64,000 nt of DNA from Histomonas meleagridis (GCA_020186115.1 WSYJ01000163.1:124001-188000); one strand, 5' to 3'. Counted from the stretch's first letter, positions 10,968 through 21,438 are shown. The notes: generated by a model not told the origin, from the sequence alone. A program made the numbers and translations.

Positions 10968-11342
10968 ATGGAAGACAGAAAAAAAGATTTCATTCCTTTC
11001 CGATCAAGAGAAACTCACTGGGGCCCCATCAACTATCGCCCTCTAATTCCAAATGTTGCAACTGTTCTTCCGCCAAATTTACCAGAACCTCTTCTTCAAG
11101 CATTAATGCTTAGAATGCAATATGAAGAAACTCAATATAAACTTGACCACTTAGATGAAGAAGCAGATTACGTTGTATGGAAAGAAAATTCTTTGGACAT
11201 TAGTACATGGTCTGGGAATGTTGCAGATGCAAAAGAATCTAGAGCAAAAGAAGTTCTTTTCGAAGAAACTAGAAAATATGCAAATTCCTTTGAAGAAATG
11301 TTTCCTACATTTCTTCCTTCGCCAAATGAACAAACTGAATGA
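10968..11342 (+). CDS. SF1/branchpoint-binding-protein N-terminal-like protein lacking KH domain
   Basis: A 124-residue protein. Residues about 28-62 (VLPPNLPEPLLQALMLRMQ followed by YEETQYKL) resemble the helix-hairpin of splicing factor 1, which binds the large U2AF subunit. The C-terminal part (KEVLFEETRKYANSFEEMFP) resembles the segment just before the KH domain in SF1. The KH-QUA2 RNA-binding module itself is absent: the frame stops at TGA, and neither of the other frames continues it. It could be a minimal branchpoint-associated factor in an intron-poor organism, a split gene, or a chance resemblance. The match was made by eye and is tentative. Shares an 18-bp promoter with the divergent gene upstream. 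Confidence 0.45.
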   Translation: MEDRKKDFIPFRSRETHWGPINYRPLIPNVATVLPPNLPEPLLQALMLRMQYEETQYKLDHLDEEADYVVWKENSLDISTWSGNVADAKESRAKEVLFEETRKYANSFEEMFPTFLPSPNEQTE

Positions 11343-11546
11343 TAAATGGACTTCCCTATATATAAATAAGAAATGCTTTAAAATACATAAATAGGTTAAT
11401 CGTTGTGAGTTACGCGTTAAAGTTTTTAAGGTTGATCATAATGTTCAAAGCATGTTGAGTGAAGTTTGAAAATAATTTATGAAAATTTGTTATATAAATA
11501 AAAATATGGGGAAAAACATGTTTTTCAGGTAGCTCATGTTTAATAG

Positions 11547-12077
11547 TTATAACTTTTTTGCTAAAACAATAATTGTAATGATGATTCCATAAAAAATCAA
11601 AAACGGAATCCAAATTGAAAAAAAGTCTTTAATTGAAATAGACCTTCCACTCACGATCAATTTCAAAATGAGTTTTACCGTTGCACATGTTGTCCAATTT
11701 TTCCAGCAACATGGTTTTTTGAGATTAATACGATCTAAAATAGTACAAACAAACAAATGACAATTTGAGCACAGCATGCTATAATGCATATGGCCAAACT
11801 CTTCTTTAACTTCTTGAATTGCATTATCAAGAACATTGGCTTCAATTTGTAATTTGAATTTTTGTTTTGGATCACCAAAAAGCATTTGACCTTTTCCTAC
11901 TGTGCACTCTCCTTGGAAATCATATGCATCCCCATTTGAATCACAAATTCCCACGTGTCCTATTGCAGGACAAATCCAAGACAGCATAGGAATTGTTGTC
12001 CATACAACACAACAAGATAGATCGGATATTGTTTTGTCGTTTAATGGCTCATCAATATCATTATTCAATTTTTCCAT
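11547..12077 (-). CDS. TMEM222/RTE1-family membrane protein (DUF778)
   Basis: A 176-residue protein with the hallmark features of the TMEM222/RTE1 family: CCVVWTTIPMLSWICPAIGH near residues 22-41, then VGICDSNGDAYDFQG, then a Cys/His cluster (SMLCSNCHLFVC), and hydrophobic segments at about 130-145 and 150-172. The plant member RTE1 works in ethylene-receptor maturation in ER and Golgi; animal TMEM222 is poorly understood. Probably an ER/Golgi membrane protein here. The upstream side contains GCCGGTTAAAAAC, a variant of the Myb-like element seen before other genes. Family assignment is firm from motif order; the molecular role is not known. Confidence 0.85.
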   Translation of the reverse strand: MEKLNNDIDEPLNDKTISDLSCCVVWTTIPMLSWICPAIGHVGICDSNGDAYDFQGECTVGKGQMLFGDPKQKFKLQIEANVLDNAIQEVKEEFGHMHYSMLCSNCHLFVCTILDRINLKKPCCWKNWTTCATVKLILKLIVSGRSISIKDFFSIWIPFLIFYGIIITIIVLAKKL

Positions 12078-12861
12078 TCCTAGAGGATAAACTACTGACC
12101 CCTTTTACACTTTTTCAGAAGTTTTTAACCGGCATTTTATTCAATTTCCCATGACACTTTTCGAAAAATGGTAGCTATCGGATTTGTATCAGTCAATTGC
12201 ATTCTAACTCACTAAAAATTGAATTATTATCAATTGATAACATGTGCAGAACGTTCTTAAGTAAACTTGATCAAAAATTCGCAATATATATTTTTTCCCT
12301 GTGAGATTAGCTTTATCACTTCTAGGGGCCTCTGGATCATAGATAACTCATATTAAACTCAGATTGCATGCAACAATTAATTATAAACGATATCCATTCA
12401 ATTATGTGGGGTATCTTTTTTGATCAAGTTTATATAATCAGTTTTGATGCCTTATCAAATTACTCCAGCTGATTAATGCCAAAAATTAAAAATGGCTAAT
12501 AAACAAAATTACAACAAGTGACTTCCAATGTTTATGTTCATTTCAGAAGATGAAAATGCAAGAAATCAAGTTATATCTTTGGCAATATAGGCATCAAGAA
12601 TGAAATCATTATTCGTATATTATATTACTGAACTGAACATTATAGGGTATCCAACCCCAATTATAATCATTAGATTATTATAAATTAAAATCTTATAAGG
12701 ACGTATTTGTGGATGAGATCCGATAGATGACCATTGGAAACTGAAGTCACTTTTTTTCAACACTTTTTCAATACTTTATATTAAGTTGTGCACGATTTGG
12801 ATTTGATAAGTTTATACCGGCCGTTTATTTCATGAGCAGTTATTAACAAATCAAAGGCCAA
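12078..12861. other. Intergenic region with degenerate repeat shared with 55.4 kb
   Basis: Contains the upstream regions of two divergent host genes. The central part, about 12,300-12,440, is similar to about 55,440-55,570: both contain GATTAGCT-TATCACTTCTAGG, CTGGATCAT, AACTCAGATT and CAACAATTAATTATA in the same order. The 55.4-kb copy has an open frame on the minus strand, so this one looks like a decayed paralogous gene fragment. The site TACCGGCCGTTTA about 45 bp before the next start resembles a Myb element. Confidence 0.45.
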
Positions 12862-13980
12862 ATGAAGACGAGACCCCGAAAAAAGAAAATGGATCCTCTA
12901 TACTACGCAGCATACGCAAGAGATGATGAACCTCCTGAAGCAATTGAACGAAAATTTGCCATATTGGAACAAAGAATTCAGGAAAATAGCAACACCTCTA
13001 CGGTTCAGGATATCGCACGAAAGTTACTTGCCGAGGAAGCATTACCAAACCAGCTGCCAACCGACATCTGGTTTGATCTTGAGGATGAAGTTTATGGTCC
13101 AATTGATAGTGATGAGGGTGATGCATCTTTTCTACCTTCATACGGTGGGGGTGATGATGAAGAGTATTATGTTGAACGTAGTCTTCGAACAAAAGGGAAA
13201 AAGAAGTCCAAAACTTCACATCCCACACTTTCAACCTCAACACAAGTTGAACACCTTGGTTCAGGGGTTGATCTGTGGCCTCTCTACAAAGTTCTTAAGC
13301 TTCACAGTAATGTTGGGATGATTCCCCATCGCGATTTTGTCAATAGAGAAACATTTCGAACACGAGAAGAATTTGTTGAAGAGCTTACCACGCCAAAATA
13401 TGTTGTTGATAACATTGATGTCCATACATTTGTTGATATTGTTGGTACTCAAGTTGATGCCATAATTATGGATCCGCCTTTTGGACACAATGGTTGGGAT
13501 GGCAATAAGTTATACAAGTTCATCAGTGGTCTCATGCCTCATCTTTCCCGTACTTTTATTGTCATATGGGTTGATCCAGATACGATATCGGATATTGTTG
13601 CCTCCTTCAAAAAGGCCGAATATGTGTTTTGTGACTCAATCTCTGTCGAACTACTTGATCCTTTTGGCCGCCCATATGTGATATATACTGATTCGTCTGG
13701 ATTTCCAAGAGATTCACGAATGGCGATCATGTACCGAACTAATGATATAATACGTTCTGACCTTAAGCAACAACGCGTAAAAGATACTGGATATGGCATC
13801 GTGTGCGAGAACGGGAAATCGTACGGAAGAATATCAATGCCACTTACAATACACAACATCTTAAAGATAATGTTGCCTGATAGAAAAGAACAAAAGAGAG
13901 TGTTCGTGGAACTTTGGCCGTCGTTTTATGCGAGACCAGAGAACTGGTTGTATATAGACGAAAAAGAAGTCGACGATTAA
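12862..13980 (+). CDS. MT-A70-like N6-adenine methyltransferase family protein
   Basis: A 372-residue protein. Residues 1-130 are charged and probably disordered, including acidic and lysine-rich stretches. The C-terminal half is MT-A70-like: a catalytic-loop motif reading DPPF (about residues 206-209, after VDAIIMD) where most members have DPPW, a central FIVIWVDPDT strand, and an end segment FVELWPSFYARPENW matching the family's ELFGRK-x-RPGW block. The family transfers a methyl group from SAM to the N6 of adenine in RNA or DNA. Relatives with altered motifs can be non-catalytic partners, so activity is uncertain. The ATG chosen is the first of the frame, about 20 bp after an AACGG-like site region. 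Confidence 0.8.
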   Translation: MKTRPRKKKMDPLYYAAYARDDEPPEAIERKFAILEQRIQENSNTSTVQDIARKLLAEEALPNQLPTDIWFDLEDEVYGPIDSDEGDASFLPSYGGGDDEEYYVERSLRTKGKKKSKTSHPTLSTSTQVEHLGSGVDLWPLYKVLKLHSNVGMIPHRDFVNRETFRTREEFVEELTTPKYVVDNIDVHTFVDIVGTQVDAIIMDPPFGHNGWDGNKLYKFISGLMPHLSRTFIVIWVDPDTISDIVASFKKAEYVFCDSISVELLDPFGRPYVIYTDSSGFPRDSRMAIMYRTNDIIRSDLKQQRVKDTGYGIVCENGKSYGRISMPLTIHNILKIMLPDRKEQKRVFVELWPSFYARPENWLYIDEKEVDD

Positions 13981-14454
13981 TAACAAATCTGATTTTATAA
14001 ATATTAAATTAAAATAAATTTAAATTTCATTTTCATTTCATTTTTGGTCCAAACTATGGACAACAATAAGTTATCGAATAATTACGTGATGAAATAGGGA
14101 CAAAAGGTCGTATTGCAACTAATGCTGCAGAAGGAAGTTTAGGTATTTTGATAAAGTAAAGAAATCATCTGAAAGACATTATTTCAAGTTCATTAAGGAA
14201 GCCGAAATAACTAATAATTTATCTAATGAATTCATTAGATGATATATAATATATTCATTATATGAATTCTTATATCATGATATATCATGAATGATTTTTA
14301 AAATTTCTTTAAAATTTATTTTAAAATTAAACCGGTTCAAATAATTACGATTTGTAATCTAGATTGAAAATTGACATGAATTTTTGTAAACTTGTTAAAA
14401 TTGACAATGAGATTAATGTCGAAATAGTTTCTAAAATCTCTTTTATGTTCTTGT
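13981..14454. other. AT-rich intergenic region
   Basis: Between the methyltransferase and the Myb gene. It contains nested short inverted repeats of GAATTC/ATGATATATCAT type near 14,225-14,295 (ATTCATTAGATGATATATAA and ATTCTTATATCATGATATAT) but no coding frame that I recognise. Confidence 0.5.
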
Positions 14455-14697
14455 TTATTTATTTATATATTTCATGCAACTTTTTAGTTCTCTAAGAAGG
14501 TAATCATCTTGTCTTCTTCTTAATGAGGTAAACCATCTGTTTTTACACTGTAAATGATCTCTTTCATCAAAATACTTTGAAATTATTTTCCAATGGTGAC
14601 CATGAGAACGCACTAATTTATATAAGAGATCATCTTCTTCTTGTGTCCATAGTTTCCTTGTTCTTGTTTTACGCATAGCTTTAATTTCACCTGTCAT
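14455..14697 (-). CDS. Small single-repeat Myb/SANT protein
   Basis: An 80-residue protein that is almost entirely one Myb repeat: WTQEEDDLLYKLVRSHG, then HHWKIISKYF, then QCKNRWFTSLRR. Three regularly placed tryptophans and the NRW recognition helix are all present. Trichomonads have many short Myb proteins, some of which bind promoter elements. A single repeat followed by only about 15 residues is shorter than the two-repeat (R2R3) forms, so it may be a complete one-repeat factor or a truncated copy. Its stop lies close to a decayed Tc1-like transposase on the same strand. Confidence 0.8.
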   Translation of the reverse strand: MTGEIKAMRKTRTRKLWTQEEDDLLYKLVRSHGHHWKIISKYFDERDHLQCKNRWFTSLRRRQDDYLLRELKSCMKYINK

Positions 14698-14706
14698 ATC
14701 TAAAAA

Positions 14707-15744
14707 TCAAAAAATTGAATCCCCATCCATTTCCAAACACAGTTCTAAACGTTCACGAAATCTCAAACAAAGTTTGTTAATTAGGTCCGACGATAAATTA
14801 TCCCAAACTTTTTTGATGACATCTATCAACTCGTTTTTGGTTTGTGGGTTCGCCTCGGTAACAGCTCTTTTCATGATAGCCCATAGTAGTTCTATCGGAT
14901 TGAGATCTCAATCCGGAGAATTGGCGGGCCAATCCGCAATTACATCCATAAATCTTTCCAACCAATCCATTGTTGCAGCAGAAGTATGCGAGAGTGCTCC
15001 GTCCTGCATGAATAACCATCCATATTCACCATACCTTTTGTTCATTTCTTCGATAAATCCAGACTCAAGAATATTCAAAATATAAGTATCAGAATTTACA
15101 GAACCATCAATAATTACCAAATTGCTCTTAATATCAACAGAAATAACACCAAAAATCATTACAGAAACAAAAAATTTCGTTTCATTAATTACTGAGTTTT
15201 TTGTAAAATCACCTTTTCTAATCCAAACCCATCGGTTATCATTCCCAAGGACAAACCTGGATTCATCTGAAAAGGCAATTTTGTCAAGATAAAAATCTTC
15301 ATTCAACATTCTTTGGCAAAATTTTTTACGATTATGTATTTGCTCTTCTGTCAGATCTTGTTGATGTTTTGGTGGTTTAAAATGAAAATTCATATCATTT
15401 CTGAGTTTCAAAATATATTGTGGTGTTACTAATATACCAAAATTATTTTTAACATCTTCTGGCAGCACTCTTGAAGGCTGTGCTGCATCTAGTAATGTAT
15501 TAATCTCAATAAATTTTTTAATATCTTCTGTAATTTTTGGTTTAGCACCTCTTTTTACTGGTGATAGTATTTTACCAGTTTCATTGTATTCATTTATTAC
15601 TCTTCCTACCCTATGGCTACCCACATGTAGGATTTGAGTTATTTGTTGGTGCGTACAACCATTTTGATAAAGATCAACAATGGATTTTTCGACCATTTTT
15701 TTAATAAACGGTATTAAATCGAAATATTCAATGACTTGACTCAA
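14707..15744 (-). pseudogene. Tc1-like DD34E transposase with in-frame stop in catalytic motif
   Basis: Begins with a helix-turn-helix region (THQQITQILHVGSHRVGRVI) followed by a DDE domain. First Asp in FSDESRF, second in FMQDGA, third acidic residue in NPIELLW, with 34 residues between the last two if a 6-bp insertion is discounted. That insertion brings an in-frame TGA right inside the PDLNP-type block. The frame continues past it for about 66 codons to TGA at 14,707, ending in a normal transposase C-terminus. I could not define terminal inverted repeats with confidence. A single stop in otherwise undamaged sequence suggests recent inactivation. Confidence 0.85.
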
Positions 15745-15980
15745 TGTCGAATTATTTGAACAAGTTTATATATAATTAAATTATATAATGAATGATTATT
15801 AAAAAAATCATGTGACATAAGAAAATAAGAAGTATATAATTAAATATAATCACATTTAGTCCTATTTTCTTATACCTGTATCTTAATTTTTCTATGAATT
15901 TGAATTAAAATGAAATTTGAAAACACATTAAAATATATGTAAACTGAAAATGAAAAGTCAGAAGCATTCAATCCGAAAAA

Positions 15981-16739
15981 GTGCCAATATCTATGAGTCA
16001 ATACTCAAAATTGCAACAGGTGAAAGATTTCAATTGCGCTAAAATGCTTGAAGCCGGATTCTCATACGAGAGAATACAGCATTTATTAAGCCCAAAAAGA
16101 ATTGCCTCAATCAAAAAGGGATTATCATTAGAACACAGGATGGGGCGTCCTTCAAAAATCACTTAATCAATGATTGATTATACGGAAATGCTTTCATTAA
16201 CAAATGCCAGGTTCACTGATGGTGATATAGCTTCGGTATTAAATGAGAAATTTTCCACGAATATTTCAAAAACAATCATTTCAAGAATACGAAGAAAATT
16301 AGGTTTTATTTACCGATCTCCTCTTGTAAAGCAAAAGCTCAATGAATTATAAAAGCAGACAAGACTAGAATTCTGCATTTGGGTTCTTCAATATAAATTT
16401 CAATTGGACAATATTGTTTTTTCTGATGAATCGAGGTTCGAAAAATATCCAGACAACACATGGAGGAGAATAAAACGATAAATGTGGAATGAATCATGTT
16501 TCTGTGATACACAGAAATTCGTTCCGAGTATAATAATCTGGGGAGCGATTGGTAAGGGGTTTCGAACGCCTTTGATGAAGTGTTCAGAGTTTGTCAATGC
16601 TGAAGAATACATCAATATCATGATGGAAAGAAGTGATATGTTCACAACATGTGATAAGAAATTCGGTCATTTTAAATGGGTATATATGCAAAATGGGGCA
16701 CCATGTCACATCTTAAGCTTGATATTTGAATCAACTTAA
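15981..16739 (+). pseudogene. Tc1/mariner transposase remnant with three in-frame TAA codons
   Basis: One continuous frame broken only by TAA at 16,164, 16,350 and 16,479. It contains an HTH region, a MGRPSKIT linker, FSDESRF (first catalytic Asp) and YMQNGAP, where the second catalytic Asp has become Asn. The part with the third acidic residue is missing. It is related to the neighbouring Tc1 copy: the TAA after KLNEL falls where that copy has Gln (EEQIHNRKKFC versus stop-KQTRLEFC). Inactive. Confidence 0.8.
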
Positions 16740-16784
16740 AATACAGTTTTAATCTCAAAATTCAACATTCTTGTTCACAAAAAT

Positions 16785-16917
16785 CAGAAGATATACCATA
16801 TTATAATGATTCAGATATTATGAACAGAGTTTGTGAACTTTACTTAAATAAACAATACGATCATATGTCCGATATGATTTTCAATGCTTTACTCGAATGG
16901 ATCAATGAATCAATATC
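16785..16917 (+). pseudogene. Coding fragment interrupted by Maverick insertion
   Basis: A clean frame of about 44 codons (from SEDIPYYNDSD to WINESIS) ends exactly at the left Maverick target duplication. Beyond the right target copy, at 35,580, the same frame continues for about 12 codons (starting RFYKKHSF) before TAG. The Maverick therefore seems to have inserted into a coding or formerly coding sequence. The gene family was not recognised. No start codon is assigned. Confidence 0.5.
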
Positions 16918-17371
16918 GGTAGGTATATAATGCGGTCGGGAATGATCCCGAGGACCCTAGAGGCCCCGCCGGGAGCGGGGCCCCTAGGGTCCTCGGGATC
17001 ATTCCCGACCTTTAGTTTTCACTGGGGGGATTTCCGGGGTCTTCGACCCCCGGAGGTGCCCTTCGGACCCCTCCGAAGGTCTCAGACCCCTTCAATCCCC
17101 CGAGTGTGCTCGCTCCGCTCGCAACAAAAATCAAAATGATTTTTGTGAGCCATACAATTCGATAGAAAATTTGAATGAGCATTCAATTTTGAGAGAACGC
17201 GAAACTTTTTCATAGGGACGATAGCACTTTGAATGCCACTTTTCGCATAAACCTATCAAAAACCTCGTATAACCAGCACAAATTGTCCCCGGTTATTATT
17301 TGGTCGGAGGTTAGTAGTCAAAAAGCGACGGTTATTGTTTGGTCTCATGGCAAACTTTATTTTTATAAATG
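16918..17371. repeat. Maverick copy 1 left terminal inverted repeat
   Basis: Inverted match to 35,084-35,573. Outer part is GC-rich (hairpin, then a CCCCGGAGG-rich stretch and GAGTGTGCTCGCTCCGCTCGC); the inner part is AT-rich and contains TTGTCCCCGGTTAT and AAAAAGCGACGGTTAT. The right copy has about 35 bp more (a GTCCGG-to-TATCT segment) that is missing here. Confidence 0.93.
16934..17010. repeat. 77-nt GC-rich hairpin in left TIR
   Basis: Two 27-nt arms starting GGTCGGGAATGATCCC and ending with the exact complement, enclosing an inner stem GGCCCCGC/GCGGGGCC with a 5-nt loop. It starts 16 bp from the transposon tip. A structurally matching hairpin lies in the right TIR at 35,481-35,557, with paired changes (for example CCCGAG versus CACGAG). 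Confidence 0.93.
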
Positions 17372-17711
17372 CTTAAACCTGTAACTAAAACGTATTTTTG
17401 TACTTCACAAAAAGAAAACCGTTTTCCGCCTGAATTTGTGGATTCTCAAAATCCTAGATATATTGTAGTACAGCAATGTAAGTGTAAATTTAAGGATTAT
17501 TTAGTATCTGATGTTTCAATGCACGCTGATTTCATTGAACGTGACCATTATGAAGATTATTTTTGTATTTATACGAATGAAAATAGAACTAAATATAAGA
17601 AATATGAATATAAAAGTAGAAAACCAAATTTTAAAAATATGGTTTAAAGAAATGAATGGTAAAGAAATTGATCCAGAATATTTTATGTTAGAATTATTAT
17701 TAATTTATTAA
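17369..17711 (+). pseudogene. Small Maverick gene of unknown function, frameshifted
   Basis: Starts with ATG just inside the left TIR and reads 92 codons (MLKPVTKTYFCTS...), then hits a stop. A second frame with FKEMNGKEIDPEYFMLELLL continues the same kind of sequence to 17,711, so one indel near 17,630 separates the two halves. No family recognised. It lies immediately upstream of the fibre-like gene (22 bp) on the same strand and might be expressed with it. Confidence 0.55.
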
Positions 17712-17733
17712 ATAAAAAAATCATTTTTTATCA

Positions 17734-19714
17734 ATGTTTAGTATTGAGAATGCTACGAAAGGTATAAAAACTAATGTTGTTGCTGCTCCTGAAATTATTG
17801 ATAAAGATGACTTACAAGAACTTTTAGAAAATTATCCAACAAATGATCAAATAACAGAAAAACTTAATACTATAACTTCGATTACATTACCTCAATTATA
17901 TTATAATAAATCGCAATCAGATGAAAAATATTCAACAAAAAGTCATACTCATAATACAATAAATAATGATTTAACAGTAAATGGGAATGTACAAGTTAAT
18001 TCATTAAATGGTTTTCAATTAACAACTGCAGAAGGTGGTAAATGGGATACAAAATTATATGTGCCATCTATTATTACATTAAAAGAAGATGGTGTTGTAG
18101 AAGTTGGACAATATATTGATATGCATAATAAGGCAGATTATGATAAAGATAATACATGGAGAATAACTGCTAATACTAATTCATTAGATTTTAAATCAAA
18201 AACTGGTTCATTATTAAGTTTTGGAAATAATGGAAATATTCAATGTGCAACTATTAATAATTTAGATACAACTAAGATATCTTTAAATGATCATAATCAT
18301 GATGAGATTTATGCTAAAAAAGATCATGAACATACAAACTATGCTTCAACAGAACATACTCATAGTTATACTGATTTAAATGATAAACCACAGTCATTTC
18401 CACCTACAGTTCATACTCATAGTTATAATGATTTAAATGATAAACCTGAAACATTCCCACCTTCAGAACATACGCATAGTTATAATGATTTATCTGATAA
18501 ACCTGAATCATTTCCACCATCAGTACATACACATACGGAGTATGCTCTGAAAGATCATAATCATGATACAAAATATGCTGCTACAAATCATACACATAGT
18601 TATAATGAATTAACAGATATTCCTACAGTATCAAATCCAGAAAATATCACATGTTCAACAATTAATGGTTTTGCTTTAGATTCATCTCCTGCAGATTCAA
18701 ATTTAAATATTAGTGTTCCTTCAATTGCAGTTATTAAAAACGATGGTGTTTTAGAAACAGGTCCTTATATAGATATGCATACTAGTGATGGATATGAAAA
18801 TGATTATAGTTTCAGAATACAATGTACAGGGAATGTTATGGAATTTAAACCAACACTAAAAGGTTGCAATGGTTTTTATTACACAGCAGCTTTTGATGCA
18901 TTAGGTTGTACTAAATTAAATTGCTCTCAAATTATGTACTCTGTAAAAACTAATGGTATTGATAATACAGGAAATATAAAATCCGGTACTGGTCAATTCA
19001 CTAGTTTAGAATCTACTAAATTAACTTTATTTCACAGTATAATTGAAGAATCAGGTAATACATATCAATTATTATGGAGAATTTATGGATGTACACCTAC
19101 TGAAGATAAAAAATATGGAAGATTATATTTTGAATCTGTAACACAAAAGAAACAAGATAATGATACATTTTCTGATATATATAGTGCAATATATTATATT
19201 GCAACTACATTTAATACATTTGAAGGAACTGGAGGTTTAGCACAAATAAATACAACTATTACTCATAATGCACCTGTTGAAGAAGACTTAACACAATTTC
19301 AAATTGGTTCACCTGTATTTTTAACAGGTAATGTTTATGCTTTAACCAATGAAGGTAAATATGTTACAAATACTTCATCAACTGATTGTATTCCATCAGT
19401 TAAAACATCAGGTACTTATAAAGAATATTTAGGGATATGTGTAGCTAAACATGGAACTGGATATAAAGCTTCAATAGGTGATGTTATTAAAAGAGAAATC
19501 GAAATTTTACAAAATACTATTGATTTTGCAACACATGGAGATTTTTTATTTTAGAGTAAATAATACCGCAGATTATGAAATTGGTGATGTAGTATTATTT
19601 GATGGTAATAAATTATCAGATGATTTAGTAATAACTACTACAATATTAAATTCAATAGTTGGTAAAGTAACAGGTAAAATAGATGAACATTTATTGAGTA
19701 TATTTAAAGAATAA
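17734..19714 (+). CDS. Phage-tail-fibre-like Maverick protein (one frameshift near the end)
   Basis: A 606-codon frame plus a 53-codon continuation in the +1 frame after a T-rich run near 19,550. The N-terminal part includes YYNKSQSDEKYSTKSHTH, a phage-fibre type motif. Residues about 200-300 hold at least four repeats of HTHSYNDLxDKPxxFPPS, alternating with KDHNHDxKYA units, as in bacteriophage tail fibres. Two copies of a beta-type module VPSIxxxKxDGVxExGxYIDMH (around residues 110 and 330) match the DGVMEIGxYIDFH-type block of phage fibres. Likely a trimeric surface or attachment protein of the Maverick particle (inference). The C-terminal region carries repeated IGDVV/IGSPV elements. TCATTTTTTATCA just precedes the ATG, a TCA-type initiator. 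Confidence 0.75.
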
Positions 19715-19748
19715 AAAAAATATTTTATTTCATTTTTATTTTTTTAGA

Positions 19749-21438
19749 ATGGAAGAACGTGAACCAAAAAAAGAACCTAGCATCAATAAATCTCCATTAG
19801 ATGAAGTACGACGATTAGCTCTACTTAATGATAAAGGACCTGAAAAACAGCCTTCTTTTTACGAATTTTTAATGCAAAATTTAAGAGTGATTTTTCGTAT
19901 TCTGAAATTTGATTTATCATTAAATAATTTTTTAAAACTAATGGATGAAGCAACAAAATGCGTTAGAAATGGTGTTCCAATATCACCCACATATAGAATT
20001 CAATTTAAGTCTATGAAAGAATATTATCAAATCATTATTAATAGTTTTATTATAAATTTTTTTAAAAAAACCCAAATTAATACAAATTTAGATTTTGATG
20101 AATTTAAGAAATTAATTAATGATATTATTAAAAAATATAATATAGATTATATTGATGGTCATATAGGTTTATATCCATTAAATGAATATTATAACTATTA
20201 TAAATCTATTATTCTAAAATATACACCTTTAAGAAAATTACTTCATAAAATATTTGCAAAAGAAGTAGAAAATGATTTTAAAAATGGGAAACCTAAAACT
20301 ATACAAGAATTTATTAATTTCTTAATTACAAAATTAACTAACTCAAATATAACAGAAAATATTCCATTAGATTATGCTTATTCATTATATCTTTTATATT
20401 ATTTTTATCATTTTAGATATGTAACTCCAAATGATTCTTACAATATTTATGAAGATAAACAAAATATTAATACAGGTTTTAAAACTTTAAATAAAAATAA
20501 ATATTTATTTAAAAAATTAAATATACCTTATAGTATTGATTATACAAATATAGGTAAAATAAAACCGAATATAAATTATTTTCCTTTCAAATTAAATAAA
20601 AAATATCAATTAAAATATATTGGAGGTAATGGAGAATATCAAATGGATTTATTTTTTTCACATAGTGATGAATTTAATTATGATTATTGTTATTTATTAG
20701 CTGTAGAAGTACAAACTAGATATTTATTTGGTACTTTTACTAATATTAAAATAAACGATAAACATTATAAAAAATCAATCGAAAGTGTAGCTAAAGCTTT
20801 ATTTGAACTTTATGGTACAGGTTTATTTAATCCTAAAATTATTCATTGTGATTCAGAAACAACATTTTTATCAAAACCTTTACAATATATTTCAAATCAT
20901 TTAATTGGTACTAAAATAATTCCTGTTGAGAGAATAATAATTAAAAAATAAATCTTATCCTATACATTCATCTTTAGCTATAATTAATAGAATTTGTAGA
21001 ACTATTAGAGATATGGCTGATAATATGGGTTTAGAATATATTCAACCTCATGATATGAATAAAATTATACATAATTATAATCATACTTATCATAAAACAT
21101 TATCTAAATTAAATCATAAAAAAATATCACCATATGAAGCTAAAATAAAACAAAAATCTTTTGGTTTATCTCTACATAAATTAAATTATAATATTATGAA
21201 ACAAAAAGGATTTTATTTACCTCCTGGTACAACAGTAACAGTTTATAACACAGATCAATTAAAAAAGAGATCAAAAATATTACCAGATATTTATATAGTA
21301 GATAATTTTGAAAAAGGTAAATTTAATATTCATAATGATAAAGGAATAAAAATGTCAGTACCAAGATATTTATTAAATCCAGTTCCAAATGCAATTATTA
21401 TACCTTCAAAAGAAAAAGATCCAATGATGTTTTATTAA
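19749..21438 (+). pseudogene. Maverick integrase (retroviral-type, rve), frameshifted
   Basis: The first part is 400 codons from ATG at 19,749; a +1 shift at an A-rich run near 20,940 is followed by the remainder to TAA at 21,438. The N-terminal 290 residues are helical and not recognised. Catalytic core: first Asp in YQMDLFFS, second in IHCDSETTF; the third block reads SSLAIINRICRTIRDM, where Asn occupies the place usually held by Glu before Arg. The C-terminal region has a small beta domain (PGTTVTVYNTD...KRSKILPDIYIV), as expected for the chromodomain-like end of Polinton integrases. The enzyme would join transposon ends to target DNA. The indel could be a real lesion or an assembly error. 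Start preceded by TCATTTTTATTTTT. Confidence 0.85.

Noticed and set aside
14388-15775. TIR pair for the Tc1-like copy at 14.7-15.7 kb
   Set aside because: Only about 10 bp (TAAACTTGTT) match in inverted orientation, too little to set borders.
15981-16739. Alternative code with TAA as Gln for this organism
   Set aside because: Long host genes (TRRAP-like, polymerase epsilon B, Ras) have no internal TAA, use CAA for Gln and end in TAA; only transposon sequences have such stops.
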